64,000 bases of DNA, taken from NCBI GenBank assembly GCA_027067055.1, contig JAMOMK010000131.1:1-64000 (forward strand). The letters are read 5' to 3'. The stretch comes from Lysobacterales bacterium (GTDB taxonomy: Bacteria > Pseudomonadota > Gammaproteobacteria > Xanthomonadales > Marinicellaceae). The notes beneath the pieces are model-generated. The model ran no database searches. It was not told the origin of the DNA and was given only the letters and a program-made list of their open reading frames with translations. How positions within the stretch are numbered: the first letter of the stretch is position 1; every line of letters starts with the position of its first letter. This document shows, piece after piece, positions 29,901 to 39,933 of this stretch. The translations under genes were made by a program, and so were the position numbers.

Positions 29901-30483
29901 ATTGCCCAGAAAAAGTAAACAGTATGAAAAAACCAATAACCCCTAAGTACATACCCATCATCGAGCGTGTAATCATAGCAAACGAATAAAACAAAGCACC
30001 GGTAAAGATAAAGTTGGGAATAATAAAGATAATAAATGTTTTAATATACGGTACTAATGTGGTTGCGCCTAATCTATCGGCATCCACCCATGGCATTAGA
30101 CTCCCTAATAAAGTTCCTAGTGGAACGGTTGTAAATACAAGCAAACAAAAAAGAATCGCGCCCAATAATCGACTCCATAAATAATTACCTTTTGTTATTG
30201 GCATTGAATGAATGATGCCATCCATTTTGGAAGTATAATCACGTGTGGCTGTACCGCCCACAAAATTGGCAACCAAAAACATGCCAATAATGGACATAAT
30301 TATCATCATTTGTGAGATGGCTTGGGGAGAGTTATAATTAACATTAGAACCACTTACGCCAATTTGTACATTGTCCGATGCCATTGCCATAAATGCAAGC
30401 ATGAAAAATACAAAACTGGTAATATAAAATGACGGTTGTTTGCGAAAGTAATTAAACTCAAATTTAGCTAATTTAGTAAACAT
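26911..30483 (-). CDS. ABC-2 permease fused to M1-family metallopeptidase
   Basis: 1190 aa. The N-terminal 580 residues hold about 12 membrane segments in two ABC-2-type permease halves (FELRKQP-like start FEFNYFRKQPSFYITS and a second copy after residue 300, FEVKQIIKSPGF). The C-terminal 600 residues are a periplasmic M1 gluzincin domain with zinc motif H927-E-M-G-H931 and E951 in LSESLAEY. The fused family is known in proteobacteria and Bacteroidetes. It pairs with the ATPase gene 3 bp upstream. Its transport substrate is unknown; it may export or process peptides. Confidence 0.9.
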   Translation of the reverse strand: MFTKLAKFEFNYFRKQPSFYITSFVFFMLAFMAMASDNVQIGVSGSNVNYNSPQAISQMMIIMSIIGMFLVANFVGGTATRDYTSKMDGIIHSMPITKGNYLWSRLLGAILFCLLVFTTVPLGTLLGSLMPWVDADRLGATTLVPYIKTFIIFIIPNFIFTGALFYSFAMITRSMMGMYLGVIGFFILFTFSGQFLRDPSLLTMAAMLDPFGVRAFSQVTRYWTPHEMNTLTVGLEGIILQNRILWLSISVIIIALTHFLIDIRKTIKIKAEKKTTLKDSNFNKEILTITPASSTKSQWSRFRTRTFFEVKQIIKSPGFILLGIMSLFNLSSIYFGSSGAFGADNWPLTRTMVSVITGGFGLLIMIIIVFYAGEAVWRERQQGMGDIVESTPTNNWALYFPKVLALFSVIFTLAALGIAFTMFFQTTKGYTNFEFLVYFKMLFVIFLIPTLMVCILSIFFQIIAPNKFVGMGLFVLYMISTLVLSKLGLEHSLWHFADTPAATFSDMNQYGYFTKSLMAYNFYWLGFTIILITLGYGLYRRGAEYSFKYRWSQLTTNLGKTGLMAIMVGAVLFVSMGSYVYYNTAVVNRYLTSDEQFDQQAKYEKTYKEFENSPVAKITDINVNVAIYPSQRKVTANGYFLVKNKTNKPISKELIIWDQKSQVEITVDGGNIKEFDEDYNVGWLHFNPPIKVGGSKKIAFKVTRQAKGFVDSGSDFSIVANGSFINNQTLLPHFGYFTGYEMTDRQERKKRNLPPPQRMAKLEDESMYTTMDFGKEADFINYEAIVSTSEDQFAITPGYLQKEWTDQGRRYFHYKMDTKIHNFFSFLSGKYEVVKENYKGINIEVYHHYSHNKNVQTMINTVKTSLDVFKQAFSPYQYRQVRVIEFPRYAAFAQSFSNTIPYSEDIGFIADLRDEDKLDAVTFVTAHEMGHQWWGHQVAPANVQGSAVLSESLAEYSAYLVLEETYGEHQLRKFLKYEMDRYLRGRSREILEEMPLMRAENQQYIHYPKGGIVMYSLKDRLGKSKFNSALKHFLQEFQYKSDPYPTTLDLIRHIKAVAQPKDMKFIDDVMAKITLFDLKTKKATANKLANGNYLVELTIEADKYYADGKGEETKDVVDDYFDIGIFSSDPDKAKDDSHILKFDKEFVKTGENIFSFEVEELPKYAGVDPYIKMIDRNSDDNMIAVELLEE

Positions 30484-30486
30484 AAA

Positions 30487-31386
30487 TTACTCCGCACTAT
30501 TGTTAGTAGCGAATTTTTTACAGTTAAAAAGTGTAGAAAAATACACATCTTCCATATCAGGAACGACACTTTCAAACCCTTGTGAACTAAGGTCATCATC
30601 TGACAAAACATGGATTAATGTTTGCCCTGCTTTTAGTTTAGTAGAAATGACTTGATATTGTTTACGGGCTTGGTCCACTTCTTTTTTAGCAATGGCTTTT
30701 TTCCAAATTTTATTCTTTAATTGCCCTGTCAAATCATGTGGTTTACCTTGTACTTGTATCGCTCCATCTGCCAAAATAGCAAAATCCGAGCACAACTCTT
30801 CAACATCGTCAACAATGTGAGTAGATAAAATCACTACCTTATTTTCACCAATATCGGATAACAAATTATGAAAACGGTTACGTTCTTCTGGATCAAGACC
30901 TGCTGTTGGTTCATCAACAATAATGAGTTGGGGATCGCCCAATAAGGCTTGGGCAATACCAAAGCGTTGTTTCATGCCACCTGAAAAAGAGCTGACGGCT
31001 TTTTTGCGTGCATCCCATAAATTGGTTTGGTATAACAAGCCTTCTACTGCCTTTTGACGTTCTTTTTTATTATTTAATCCTTTTAATACAGCCATGTGTT
31101 CAAGCAAATCAAAGGCTGAAATACGTGGATAAACATCAAAGTCTTGTGGTAGATAGCCTAACTTTAAACGTAAATCTTGTGGATTTTTCAATACATCAAT
31201 ACCATCAAAAACAATTGAGCCAGTATCGGGCTGTTGTAAAGTTGCAATAGTACGCATTAAAGATGACTTGCCAGCACCATTGGGTCCAAGCAGTCCAAAC
31301 ATTCCATGTTCAAGTTTGAGATTTACTTGGTCAATTGCCTTGACACCATTGCTGTAAGTTTTTGATAAATTTTTAATTTCAAGCAT
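30487..31386 (-). CDS. ABC transporter ATP-binding protein
   Basis: 299 aa. Walker A GLLGPNGAGKSS, signature SSFSGGMKQRFG, Walker B LIIVDEPTAGLDPEE and the switch His in LSTHIVDDVE are intact. The last 90 residues are the variable C-terminal extension common to ABC-2 export ATPases. It immediately precedes the permease/M1 fusion in the same direction and should power it. Confidence 0.93.
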   Translation of the reverse strand: MLEIKNLSKTYSNGVKAIDQVNLKLEHGMFGLLGPNGAGKSSLMRTIATLQQPDTGSIVFDGIDVLKNPQDLRLKLGYLPQDFDVYPRISAFDLLEHMAVLKGLNNKKERQKAVEGLLYQTNLWDARKKAVSSFSGGMKQRFGIAQALLGDPQLIIVDEPTAGLDPEERNRFHNLLSDIGENKVVILSTHIVDDVEELCSDFAILADGAIQVQGKPHDLTGQLKNKIWKKAIAKKEVDQARKQYQVISTKLKAGQTLIHVLSDDDLSSQGFESVVPDMEDVYFSTLFNCKKFATNNSAE

Positions 31387-31452
31387 GATTCTGATTCCAT
31401 ATTATTATTCGAGTGTCCCTAGAATAGCCTGAACCTTAAACCTAAACAATGT

Positions 31453-31496
31453 GCTAATAGTCACTTTTTAGTAGAGCTAATAGGTCATTAGTCACT
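31453..31496. promoter_or_regulatory. Pair of direct repeats between divergent genes
   Basis: GCTAATAG occurs at 31453-31460 and 31476-31483, and TAGTCACT at 31458-31465 and 31489-31496, in the gap between the ABC operon and ybiT. The spacing is about two helical turns for the first word and three for the second. It could be an operator for either promoter; no regulator is identified. Confidence 0.35.
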
Positions 31497-31523
31497 AAAT
31501 TTATGGCAAATTAATCTATTCCA

Positions 31524-31552
31524 TTCAATTTAAGTACAACAAAAGGTATAAT
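31524..31552 (+). promoter_or_regulatory. Possible sigma-70 promoter of ybiT
   Basis: A perfect TATAAT at 31547-31552 lies 35 bp upstream of the ybiT ATG, with a weak -35 (TTCAAT, 31524-31529) at 17-bp spacing. Confidence 0.45.
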
Positions 31553-31587
31553 CGCGACCTTTTCAAGCACGGCACACGTATAATATT

Positions 31588-33186
31588 ATGATAGTTACTG
31601 CAAATATCGGCATACAATTCGGTTCAAAACCACTTTTTGAAAATATTTCCATGAAATTTGGCAATGGTAATCGCTATGGTTTAATCGGCGCCAACGGCTC
31701 TGGAAAATCTACCTTCATGAAAATCATTACGGGTGAGTTACAGGCAACCAATGGAACCGTTTCTTATGGAGAGCATGAAAAACTCGGTATCTTAGGACAA
31801 GATCAATACGCTTTTGAAGAATATTCTGTACTTGATACGGTCATAATGGGTGATAAAAAACTCTGGGCAGTTAAGGAAGCACGCGACAAAATTTATAATC
31901 AAACAGAAATGTCTGACGAAGATGGCATTAAGGTTGCCGATTTAGAAACTGAATTTGCCGAAATGGATGGTTATTCTGCCGAAGCTCGCGCTGGTGAATT
32001 GTTAATGGGTTTGGAAATTCCTGAAGAGCAACATTATGGCTCAATGAGTGAAGTGGCTCCTGGTTGGAAATTACGTGTGTTATTAGCACAAGCATTATTT
32101 GGCGAACCTGACTATTTATTGCTTGATGAGCCAACCAATAATTTGGACATCAATACCATTCGCTGGTTGGAAGATACACTAAACGCACGCAAAGCCACTA
32201 TGATTATTATTTCTCATGATAGACATTTCTTAAATTCCGTATGTACGCACATGGCTGATTTAGACTATGCCTCATTGAGATTGTTTCCTGGTAACTACGA
32301 TCAATACATGACAGCAGCAACACAATTTAAAGAAAAACTTCAATCAGAAAATGCCAAAATGAAAACACAAATTTCTGAGTTGAAACAATTTGTTAGTCGA
32401 TTTTCTGCTAATGCATCAAAGGCAAAACAAGCCACTTCAAGACAAAAACAATTAGACAAAATTGAATTACACCATATTAAACCATCCTCTCGTGTCAATC
32501 CATACATTGTCTTCGAAATGGAGAAAAAGTTATTCAGAAACGCTATTAGTATTAAAAATATGACTAAAGTATTTGATGGTGTCACATTATTTGAAGATTT
32601 AAACTTTACTCTGGAAGTTGGCGAAAGACTCGCTGTTATTGGTCCAAATGCTGCTGGTAAAACAACTCTATTGAATTGTATGACCGAATCTATCGAAGCT
32701 GATACTGGTACAGTTAAATGGTCAGAAAACTCTGAAGTAGCCTATTTTAAACAAGATAACATGGCAGAATTTGTCGAAAACATCACTGCTTTTGATTGGA
32801 TGATGCAATGGAAAAAGCCAGAAGATGATGAACAAGCTGTGCGAAGTGTCATGGGACGTTTATTATTTTCTAAAGAAGATTCTCGCAAAAAACTTAATGT
32901 CTTATCTGGTGGTGAAAAAGGCCGCATGATGTTTGGCAAAATTATGCTGCAAAAGCCAAACATTCTATTTATGGATGAACCAACTAATCACTTAGATATG
33001 GAATCTATCGAGTCATTAAACTTAGCCTTAGAAAATTACGAAGGTACGCTTATCTTTGTTTCACATGATAGGCAGTTTGTTTCCTCTATTGCTACAAGAA
33101 TAATCGAAATTGAAAATGGCAAAATTCATGATCATCGTGGCACTTACCAAGAATACTTACTTAAACAAGGCGTTACAACAAGCTAA
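31588..33186 (+). CDS. ybiT: ABC-F family ATPase (YbiT type)
   Basis: 532 aa, two ABC domains in one chain and no membrane segments. Walker A motifs are [12 protein letters not shown] and [11 protein letters not shown], Walker B motifs [11 protein letters not shown] and [11 protein letters not shown], and the linker between them is rich in Lys and Gln (residues about 245-310, [19 protein letters not shown]). N-terminus and order are almost the same as E. coli YbiT (530 aa). ABC-F proteins bind the ribosomal E site and help translation through difficult sequences or antibiotic blocks. Confidence 0.93.
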   Translation: MIVTANIGIQFGSKPLFENISMKFGNGNRYGLIGANGSGKSTFMKIITGELQATNGTVSYGEHEKLGILGQDQYAFEEYSVLDTVIMGDKKLWAVKEARDKIYNQTEMSDEDGIKVADLETEFAEMDGYSAEARAGELLMGLEIPEEQHYGSMSEVAPGWKLRVLLAQALFGEPDYLLLDEPTNNLDINTIRWLEDTLNARKATMIIISHDRHFLNSVCTHMADLDYASLRLFPGNYDQYMTAATQFKEKLQSENAKMKTQISELKQFVSRFSANASKAKQATSRQKQLDKIELHHIKPSSRVNPYIVFEMEKKLFRNAISIKNMTKVFDGVTLFEDLNFTLEVGERLAVIGPNAAGKTTLLNCMTESIEADTGTVKWSENSEVAYFKQDNMAEFVENITAFDWMMQWKKPEDDEQAVRSVMGRLLFSKEDSRKKLNVLSGGEKGRMMFGKIMLQKPNILFMDEPTNHLDMESIESLNLALENYEGTLIFVSHDRQFVSSIATRIIEIENGKIHDHRGTYQEYLLKQGVTTS

Positions 33187-33198
33187 AACTCAACTATA

Positions 33199-33225
33199 TA
33201 CAGCTATCATTTTGTGGTAGCTGTA
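33199..33225. terminator. Stem-loop after ybiT
   Basis: TACAGCTA-11-base loop-TAGCTGTA, a perfect 8-bp stem, 12 bp past the ybiT stop and just before the convergent small gene stop. There is no U-run on either side, so termination would need help. Confidence 0.4.
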
Positions 33226-33230
33226 TCCGA

Positions 33231-33443
33231 CTAACTTGCTAAACTAACTAACCCACTACTCTTTAATGCTTTTGCTTGTTTAATTTTATTATGAAACAAT
33301 TGAGTTAAATCATTTCTCTCTTTATAAGAAAACTTAAGTTGTTTTGAGTCAAAGTCTGCTATTTTAGCAATGATTAGTTCAATCTCATTTAACAACCCAC
33401 TTAATTCGCCTTTCATATTGGTATACTCTCTTTTTCTTACCAT
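33231..33443 (-). CDS. Small hypothetical protein
   Basis: 70 aa, charged, probably all helical (NEIELIIAKIADFDSKQLKF), no membrane segment. Two candidate starts: ATG 33443 and ATG 33416; the latter is preceded by an AAGAGAG-like site. It fills the gap between ybiT and gpmI on the opposite strand. I do not recognise the family. It is plausible as a real gene because nothing overlaps it, but it could be chance. Confidence 0.4.
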   Translation of the reverse strand: MVRKREYTNMKGELSGLLNEIELIIAKIADFDSKQLKFSYKERNDLTQLFHNKIKQAKALKSSGLVSLAS

Positions 33444-33605
33444 TATCTTGTCCCCGCAATAGCTTTATTTAAGAATGTAAATCATTGTAAACTTCTTACA
33501 AGAATATGAAATGAGCAAATTTCGCAAAGGCTTGTAGGAAATTTCATACAAGCTTTGTAGGCAAATGATATAATTAAGCCACTTTTTTAAATTTTAGGAA
33601 ATGAA

Positions 33606-35132
33606 GTGGGGCAAGATAAAAATAAACTACTGTGTATCTTAGATGGCTTTGGCATTGGCAAAAACAACAGTGAAAATGCCATATATTTGGCTAAAACACC
33701 GACTTTAGATAAATTGAATTCACACTACCCTCACTCAGAATTACGCTCTGATGGTAACTTTGTTGGCATTCCAAAAGGTCAAATGGGTAACTCTGAAGTT
33801 GGTCATATCACTATAGGAACAGGACGAGTAATTGAACAATCATTAGTAAAAATCACCAATGATATAAAAAATAACAACTTCCAATCTAAAACTGCTTATA
33901 AAAACTTTGTCAAACAAAGCACTAACAGCAGAGCAGTTCATCTTATTGGCTTGTTATCTGATGGTGGCATTCACAGCCATATCGAGCATGCTATTAGTTT
34001 ATGTAAGTACTTAAACGAATTAAATACTCCTATCTTTGTTCATGCAATTACTGATGGTAGAGATACAGTTGTTAATGCTGCCAAAACTCAAGTCCAAGAA
34101 TTTCAAAAGCAAATAAAAGACCTCAAAAATGTACAACTTGTTTCGATTGTTGGTCGGTTTTATGCCATGGATAGAGATAATCGCTGGGATAGAACAAAAA
34201 CTGCATGGGATTTGTATACTAAAGGCATTGGAACACGGTTTTCATCAGTGCAAGAAGCTTTATCAGCAGCTTACAGTAAAGGCTTATCAGATGAACACAT
34301 AAAACCCAGTAAGATTATATCTGACTCCGAAATCGAAACAACAATTCAAAACAAAGACTCTGTTTTCTTATTTAACTTTCGTGGCGACCGAATGCGCCAG
34401 TTGACTCGATGTTTATTAAATCAAATTGATTCTAAATTTGACTGCACATCACCTTCTTTAAACTCATTAGCATTAATGACTGAATACGACATTCAATTTA
34501 GAGGTAAATGCAACATCATTTATCAACCAAAAGCCTGCAAAAACTCCTTAGGTGAAGTTGTTTCAAAAGCTGGATTAAAGCAGCTCCGTATTGCAGAAAC
34601 TGAAAAATATGCACACGTCACTTTCTTTTTTAACAATGGTCGCGAAGAACCTTTTAATCAAGAGGATAGAATCCTCATTCCCTCTCCACGAGATATTGCA
34701 ACTTATGATTTAAAACCCCAAATGTCACTGCCTGAATTAACCAAGCAATTAGTTAAGATTATTCACTCAAACAAATACGATTTAATTGTACTTAATATTG
34801 CCAATGCAGACATGGTTGGACATACTGGAAACTTCAAAGCTGCTGTTCAAGCGGTTGAATATATAGACTCAGCATTAAATGATATACTTTCTGCATTAAA
34901 AGGGGTCAATGGTGAAGCCATTATTATTGCCGACCACGGAAACATTGAGCAAATGAGCGTCAATGATAACCCTTCAACAACCCATACATCTAATCCTGTA
35001 CCTTGCATCTATTATGGTCAAAGAAATATCACATTAAAAGATGGTTCTCTTCGTGATGTTGCACCAACATTATTGGACATGCTAAACCTTGAAGTCCCAA
35101 AAGAGATGACAGGAAAATCATTATTTATTTGA
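33606..35132 (+). CDS. gpmI: 2,3-bisphosphoglycerate-independent phosphoglycerate mutase
   Basis: 508 aa, alkaline-phosphatase superfamily. Start is GTG 33606 (an ATG five bases earlier is in another frame). The metal-binding ILDGFGIG is at residue 11, catalytic Ser63 in GNSEVGHI, DGRDT and GRFYAMDRD follow, and the C-terminal metal sites are ANADMVGHTG and IIADHGNIEQM. It interconverts 3- and 2-phosphoglycerate with Mn. A TATAAT at 33569-33574 lies just upstream. It stands alone between ybiT and prfC. Confidence 0.96.
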   Translation: MGQDKNKLLCILDGFGIGKNNSENAIYLAKTPTLDKLNSHYPHSELRSDGNFVGIPKGQMGNSEVGHITIGTGRVIEQSLVKITNDIKNNNFQSKTAYKNFVKQSTNSRAVHLIGLLSDGGIHSHIEHAISLCKYLNELNTPIFVHAITDGRDTVVNAAKTQVQEFQKQIKDLKNVQLVSIVGRFYAMDRDNRWDRTKTAWDLYTKGIGTRFSSVQEALSAAYSKGLSDEHIKPSKIISDSEIETTIQNKDSVFLFNFRGDRMRQLTRCLLNQIDSKFDCTSPSLNSLALMTEYDIQFRGKCNIIYQPKACKNSLGEVVSKAGLKQLRIAETEKYAHVTFFFNNGREEPFNQEDRILIPSPRDIATYDLKPQMSLPELTKQLVKIIHSNKYDLIVLNIANADMVGHTGNFKAAVQAVEYIDSALNDILSALKGVNGEAIIIADHGNIEQMSVNDNPSTTHTSNPVPCIYYGQRNITLKDGSLRDVAPTLLDMLNLEVPKEMTGKSLFI

Positions 35133-35221
35133 TAAGTTAAAATTTATAATTTCATGCCCTTGGTTCGCAAATAAAATTGAAGCATGATAAAGTACGCTTC
35201 TTTAAAATTTACACTAAAATC

Positions 35222-36799
35222 ATGTCAGAAATGTTAAACAGGCGTACATTTGCCATAATCTCTCACCCAGATGCAGGTAAAACTACCATTACAGAAAAAA
35301 TCCTTCTTTTTGGTGGAGCCATCAATGTGGCTGGAGCAGTAAAGTCAAACAAAACATCTAAAGGTGCCACTTCAGATTGGATGGAGATGGAAAAAGAAAG
35401 AGGGATTTCAGTTACCTCTTCCATTATGCAATTTCCCTATAAAGGTTGCACCATAAACCTACTTGACACACCTGGACATGCCGACTTTTCGGAGGATACT
35501 TACCGAACACTGACTGCAGTAGATTCTGCCTTAATGGTTATAGATTGCGCTAAAGGTGTGGAACAACGAACCATTAAATTAATGGAAGTCTGTCGATTAC
35601 GAACCACGCCTATCTTTACCTTTATCAACAAACTTGATCGTGAGGGACGCGACCCTATTGAATTAATGGATGAGGTTGAAGACATTTTAAAAATAAAATG
35701 CGCTCCTATCACTTGGCCTATCGGTATGGGAAAACGTTTAAAAGGTGTTTATCACTTTATTGATAATACGGTTTTATTGTACGAATCAGGCAAGAATTAC
35801 GAAACCCAAAAAGCGGAAATAATACAAGGATTAGACAGCCCTGAATTAGATAAAGCATTGGGCGATGAAGCCGAAGATTTTAGAGAAGAAGTTGAATTAG
35901 TTAAAGGTGCATCACACCAATTTGATAAAATGGCTTACTTGCGTGGTGAACTAACACCAGTCTTTTTTGGTTCTGCCATTAATAATTTTGGTGTAGAGCC
36001 CTTACTTGATGCATTTGCAGAACACGCCCCTGCTCCACAACCCCATGCAACCGAAACACGTATTGTTGAACCTGATGAAAAAGACTTTACAGGCTTTGTA
36101 TTTAAAATTCAAGCAAATATGGATCCAAAACACCGCGATAGAATTGCATTTATGCGTATTTGTTCTGGGCAATTTACCCAAGGCATGAAGGTCAAGCAAG
36201 TACGTACAGGTAAAGAGTTAAAAATACCAAATGCATTAACCTTTCTTGCAGAACAACGTGAACATTTAGAGCATGCTTATACGGGAGATATTATCGGAAT
36301 TCATAACCATGGAACCATCAGTATTGGTGATACTTTTACCATGGGTGAGGAGTTGAAGTTTACCGGCATCCCTAGTTTTGCACCCGAATTATTCCGCCGA
36401 GCACGATTAAAAGATCCGTTAAAACTCAAAGCCTTACAAAAAGGTCTTGCACAACTATCTGAGGAAGGAGCAACCCAGTTTTTCAAACCCACAATGTCCA
36501 ATGATTTGATATTAGGAGCTATAGGTGTACTTCAATTTGAAGTTGTGGCTTATCGATTACAACGCGAATACAATGTTGAAACCTCATTTGAAAATGTCAA
36601 TGTTGCCACCGCTCGTTGGATTAGTGCTGATGATGAAAAAGAGTTAGCTAGCTTTAAAAACAAGGCTATTGTAAACTTAGCTGTTGATGCTCATGGCCAT
36701 CTAGTTTATATTGCCCCAACTTATGTTAACTTGCAACTAACCCAAGAACGCTTTCCAAATATTCAGTTTCATAACACAACTGAAGGATTGAATAAGTAA
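35222..36799 (+). CDS. prfC: Peptide chain release factor 3
   Basis: 525 aa from ATG 35222; E. coli RF3 has 529. The longer frame from 35177 adds residues not in the family. GTPase motifs: [10 protein letters not shown] (G1), GISVTSS (G2), DTPGHADF (G3), FINKLDRE (G4). Domains II and III follow with the RF3 signature [20 protein letters not shown]. It releases RF1/RF2 from the ribosome after termination. It converges with ihfB. Confidence 0.96.
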   Translation: MSEMLNRRTFAIISHPDAGKTTITEKILLFGGAINVAGAVKSNKTSKGATSDWMEMEKERGISVTSSIMQFPYKGCTINLLDTPGHADFSEDTYRTLTAVDSALMVIDCAKGVEQRTIKLMEVCRLRTTPIFTFINKLDREGRDPIELMDEVEDILKIKCAPITWPIGMGKRLKGVYHFIDNTVLLYESGKNYETQKAEIIQGLDSPELDKALGDEAEDFREEVELVKGASHQFDKMAYLRGELTPVFFGSAINNFGVEPLLDAFAEHAPAPQPHATETRIVEPDEKDFTGFVFKIQANMDPKHRDRIAFMRICSGQFTQGMKVKQVRTGKELKIPNALTFLAEQREHLEHAYTGDIIGIHNHGTISIGDTFTMGEELKFTGIPSFAPELFRRARLKDPLKLKALQKGLAQLSEEGATQFFKPTMSNDLILGAIGVLQFEVVAYRLQREYNVETSFENVNVATARWISADDEKELASFKNKAIVNLAVDAHGHLVYIAPTYVNLQLTQERFPNIQFHNTTEGLNK

Positions 36800-36836
36800 A
36801 TATATTTTTAATTCGAATAAAGCAAGGAAGCTTTAA

Positions 36837-37145
36837 TTATTTTTTTATCGAATCCATAACCCTTTCTTTAAGGTCTTTACCTGGTTTGAAGTGTGGTGCA
36901 TACTTTACACCGAGTGCAACAGATTCACCTGTCTTTGGATTACGACCCATACGAGGCTTTCTTTGGCGAAGAGTAAAACTACCAAATCCTCGGATTTCTA
37001 TTCGATTGCCATTTGATATGGCAGTACTCATCGTGTTAATGAGTTCTTTCACTGACAGTGACACATCCGATTTCAGTAGCCCTGAGTCGGATAATTTTGC
37101 ACTTAAGATATTAATGAGTTCAGATCGTGTAACGCTATTCATCAT
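36837..37145 (-). CDS. ihfB: Integration host factor subunit beta
   Basis: 102 aa, HU/IHF fold. [20 protein letters not shown] and RNPKTGESV match the beta-arm, with the conserved Pro that intercalates in the bend. MTRSELI-like start ([12 protein letters not shown]) and [11 protein letters not shown] end identify the beta rather than the alpha subunit, and it lies downstream of rpsA as in enterobacteria. It bends DNA as a heterodimer with IhfA (not in this window). Adjacent ATGs at 37142-37145 leave the start uncertain by one residue. Confidence 0.94.
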   Translation of the reverse strand: MMNSVTRSELINILSAKLSDSGLLKSDVSLSVKELINTMSTAISNGNRIEIRGFGSFTLRQRKPRMGRNPKTGESVALGVKYAPHFKPGKDLKERVMDSIKK

Positions 37146-37175
37146 TTAATTATAAACTGTTTTACAAAAAAGAAA

Positions 37176-37199
37176 AGCACCTAATCGAAATTAGATGCT
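37176..37199 (-). terminator. Terminator between rpsA and ihfB
   Basis: AGCA-c-CTAAT cgaa ATTAG-a-TGCT stem with one mismatch. On the minus strand it is followed by TTTCTTTTTT, and T residues also follow on the plus strand. It should attenuate rpsA transcripts before ihfB, so ihfB may rely partly on its own promoter. Confidence 0.65.
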
Positions 37200-37271
37200 T
37201 TTTTTATTTCAGATTCAATTACTTGAACGTTAATTAGTAAAAACTAATATAACTGACGAAAATTTGAATAA

Positions 37272-38936
37272 TTATTTATCCATTTTTTCCTTCAATAAAT
37301 CTCCAAGACTAGTCGTACTGGTGCTTGCATCTTTATAGTCTTTAAGAACTTTGTTCATTTCATCAAACTCTTTTGCTTTAATAGAAAGTGTTAACATCTT
37401 ACTACGTCTGTCCATTCCGACAAATTTAGCTTCAACTTCATCACCTTCTTTAAATACAGCTGTGACATCGTCAGTTCTTTCTTTAGCAACATCTTGAGCT
37501 TTAATTTGGCCTAATACACCATCTTCAAGTTCAACAACTGCCGCTTTTTCAGAAACTTCTTTAATGATTCCTTTAACAATACTGCCTTTAGGGTTAGCTG
37601 CAACAAAAGAACCAAATGGGTCTTGTGCTAATTGCTTGATGCCTAGTGAAATACGTTCACGTTCAGAGTCAACAACTAATAACATCGCTTCAACTGTATC
37701 GCCTTTCTTGTATTTACGAATAGCAACATCATCTGCTTCATTCCAAGAAATGTCAGATAGATGAACCAAACCATCAATTCCACCATCAAGACCAATAAAG
37801 ATACCAAAATCAGTAATTGATTTAATCTTACCAGTAACAACATCACCTTTCTCATGAGTACCGGCAAATGCATCCCAAGGATTAGGTTGACATTGTTTCA
37901 TGCCTAATGAAATACGACGCTTCTCTTCTTCAATATCAAGAATAGCCACTTCAACTTCATCACCAGGTTGTACCACTTTAGCTGGATTGATGTTTTTGTT
38001 GGTCCAATCAATTTCAGAAACGTGGACTAAACCTTCGATTCCTTCTTCGATTTCAACAAAACAACCATAATCAGTAATATTAGTGACACGGCCAAAGATT
38101 CTAGAGCCAACAGGTTGTCTGCGCGCAATATCTTTCCAAGGATCTTCACCTAATTGCTTAAGTCCTAATGATACACGTGTTTTCTCTTTATCGAATTTAA
38201 GAACACGAACCTCAAGTTCTTGTCCAATTTCAACAACTTCTGATGGGTGATTGAAACGCTTCCAAGACATATCAGTGATATGCAGTAAACCATCAATTCC
38301 ACCTAAGTCTAAGAAAGCACCGTAATCGGTTAAGTTCTTAACGATACCTTTAATGATAGCGCCATCAACTAATGTTTCTAGTAACTTCTCACGATCTTCA
38401 GAGTATTCAGTCTCAACAACTGCACGACGTGAAACAACAACATTGTTACGACGCTTGTCTAATTTGATGACTTTGAATTCTAAATCTTTTCCTTCTAAGT
38501 AAGCAGGGTCTCTAACAGGACGTACATCGACCAATGAACCTGGTAAGAAAGCTCTTACTCCGTCCATGTCAACAGTGAAACCACCACGTACTTTACCTGT
38601 AATTTTACCCATAACAATAGCTTCATTGTCATGTGCTACTTGTAACTGCTCCCAAACCAACATACGTTTAGCTTTTTCACGAGAAAGAATCGTTTGGCCG
38701 TAACCATTTTCATACTTCTCAAGGGCAACATCAACTTCATCACCAATTTCTAATTCTAACTCACCAGAATCGTTTTTAAATTCGTCAAGAGAAATAACAC
38801 CCTCTGATTTAAGACCCGCATCAACAATAGCAAAGCCATTCTCGATATCAAGTACGATACCTTTGATGATTGTTCCAGGAATTAGTTTTTTTGCTGATAA
38901 GTCGACTTCAAGCAACTGTTCAAAATTTTCGCTCAT
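37272..38936 (-). CDS. rpsA: 30S ribosomal protein S1
   Basis: 554 aa from ATG 38936 ([12 protein letters not shown]); the longer frame to 38957 is not family-like. Six S1 RNA-binding repeats can be followed, for example [40 protein letters not shown] and [20 protein letters not shown]. It recruits mRNA to the 30S subunit. The order cmk-rpsA-ihfB is the classical gammaproteobacterial one. Confidence 0.97.
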   Translation of the reverse strand: MSENFEQLLEVDLSAKKLIPGTIIKGIVLDIENGFAIVDAGLKSEGVISLDEFKNDSGELELEIGDEVDVALEKYENGYGQTILSREKAKRMLVWEQLQVAHDNEAIVMGKITGKVRGGFTVDMDGVRAFLPGSLVDVRPVRDPAYLEGKDLEFKVIKLDKRRNNVVVSRRAVVETEYSEDREKLLETLVDGAIIKGIVKNLTDYGAFLDLGGIDGLLHITDMSWKRFNHPSEVVEIGQELEVRVLKFDKEKTRVSLGLKQLGEDPWKDIARRQPVGSRIFGRVTNITDYGCFVEIEEGIEGLVHVSEIDWTNKNINPAKVVQPGDEVEVAILDIEEEKRRISLGMKQCQPNPWDAFAGTHEKGDVVTGKIKSITDFGIFIGLDGGIDGLVHLSDISWNEADDVAIRKYKKGDTVEAMLLVVDSERERISLGIKQLAQDPFGSFVAANPKGSIVKGIIKEVSEKAAVVELEDGVLGQIKAQDVAKERTDDVTAVFKEGDEVEAKFVGMDRRSKMLTLSIKAKEFDEMNKVLKDYKDASTSTTSLGDLLKEKMDK

Positions 38937-39051
38937 ATAAATATGCTCAATAAACACAAAGATTTGTGTTTAAAATGTTTCTGTATCAATATAGGTTGAT
39001 ACTCGTTTAAAATAAAGAATGTTGAACCATTTCAACACTCCACTAAAAAAA

Positions 39052-39759
39052 TTATGTAATAGATACGTTCTTTAACCCTGTTTTTTCAATAATGTTTTTA
39101 CAATATTGAAACACCTCATCAATACTTAACTCACTGGTATCAATAATAATAGCATCATCTGCCGGAACTAAAGGAGAAGCCTTGCGATTACTATCTCGGG
39201 CATCTCGAGCACCTATCTCTTTTTCAAGAGCGCGGATATTAGCATCAACCCCCTTATTTTTCAACTGTTTGTGGCGTCTTTTTGCTCTTTCTTGCGCACT
39301 TGCGGTTAAATAGAACTTTATTTGCGCATCTTGGAAAACAACCGTCCCCATATCTCGACCATCTGCAACTAGCCCTGGCGCCACTCTAAAGTCTTTTTGA
39401 CGTTGTAATAATGCCGCCCTAATCTCAGGAATAACAGCAATAATAGAGGCAATATTTCCACAGGATTCAGTGCGTAATTCCTGATTAACACACGCTCCAT
39501 CGAGATAAACTAAAGTTGGCTCACCAATAACCGATTCAAAACTCAAATCCAACCCTTTTGCGAGTTCTACCAAAGTCTCAACATCTGAAATTTCGGCATC
39601 TGTATTGAGCACTTTTAAAGCCAAAGAACGATAAATAGCCCCACTATCCAGCAAATGCCAACCTAAATAATTAGATAATAATGAAGCCGTTGTGCCCTTG
39701 CCCACCCCTGATGGTCCATCAACGGTGATAACAGGAATAATAGTAACTGTATTTTTCAT
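39052..39759 (-). CDS. cmk: Cytidylate kinase
   Basis: 235 aa from ATG 39759. P-loop VDGPSGVGKGTTAS, then LDSGAIYRSLAL, VADGRDMGTVVF and the lid RDARDSNRKASPL. It phosphorylates CMP and dCMP with ATP. It lies 115 bp upstream of rpsA and is probably co-transcribed with it. Confidence 0.96.
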   Translation of the reverse strand: MKNTVTIIPVITVDGPSGVGKGTTASLLSNYLGWHLLDSGAIYRSLALKVLNTDAEISDVETLVELAKGLDLSFESVIGEPTLVYLDGACVNQELRTESCGNIASIIAVIPEIRAALLQRQKDFRVAPGLVADGRDMGTVVFQDAQIKFYLTASAQERAKRRHKQLKNKGVDANIRALEKEIGARDARDSNRKASPLVPADDAIIIDTSELSIDEVFQYCKNIIEKTGLKNVSIT

Positions 39760-39933
39760 ATTGAATTTGGTATTAATGACACACCTATTTGACATGATAT
39801 ATTCGGGTTAAAAGCGAGAAATTATAAATCTATCCTGACAAGATTACCATTTAAACACCCAAATTCTGTACGTTTTATAATTTTGTATTAAAACCATAAC
39901 TCCTATTATCGAGTTCTAAATACGGCCCCCGCC

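Noticed and set aside
33199-33225. Strong intrinsic terminator for ybiT
   Set aside because: The stem is perfect but no U-run follows on either strand, so it is listed with low confidence only.
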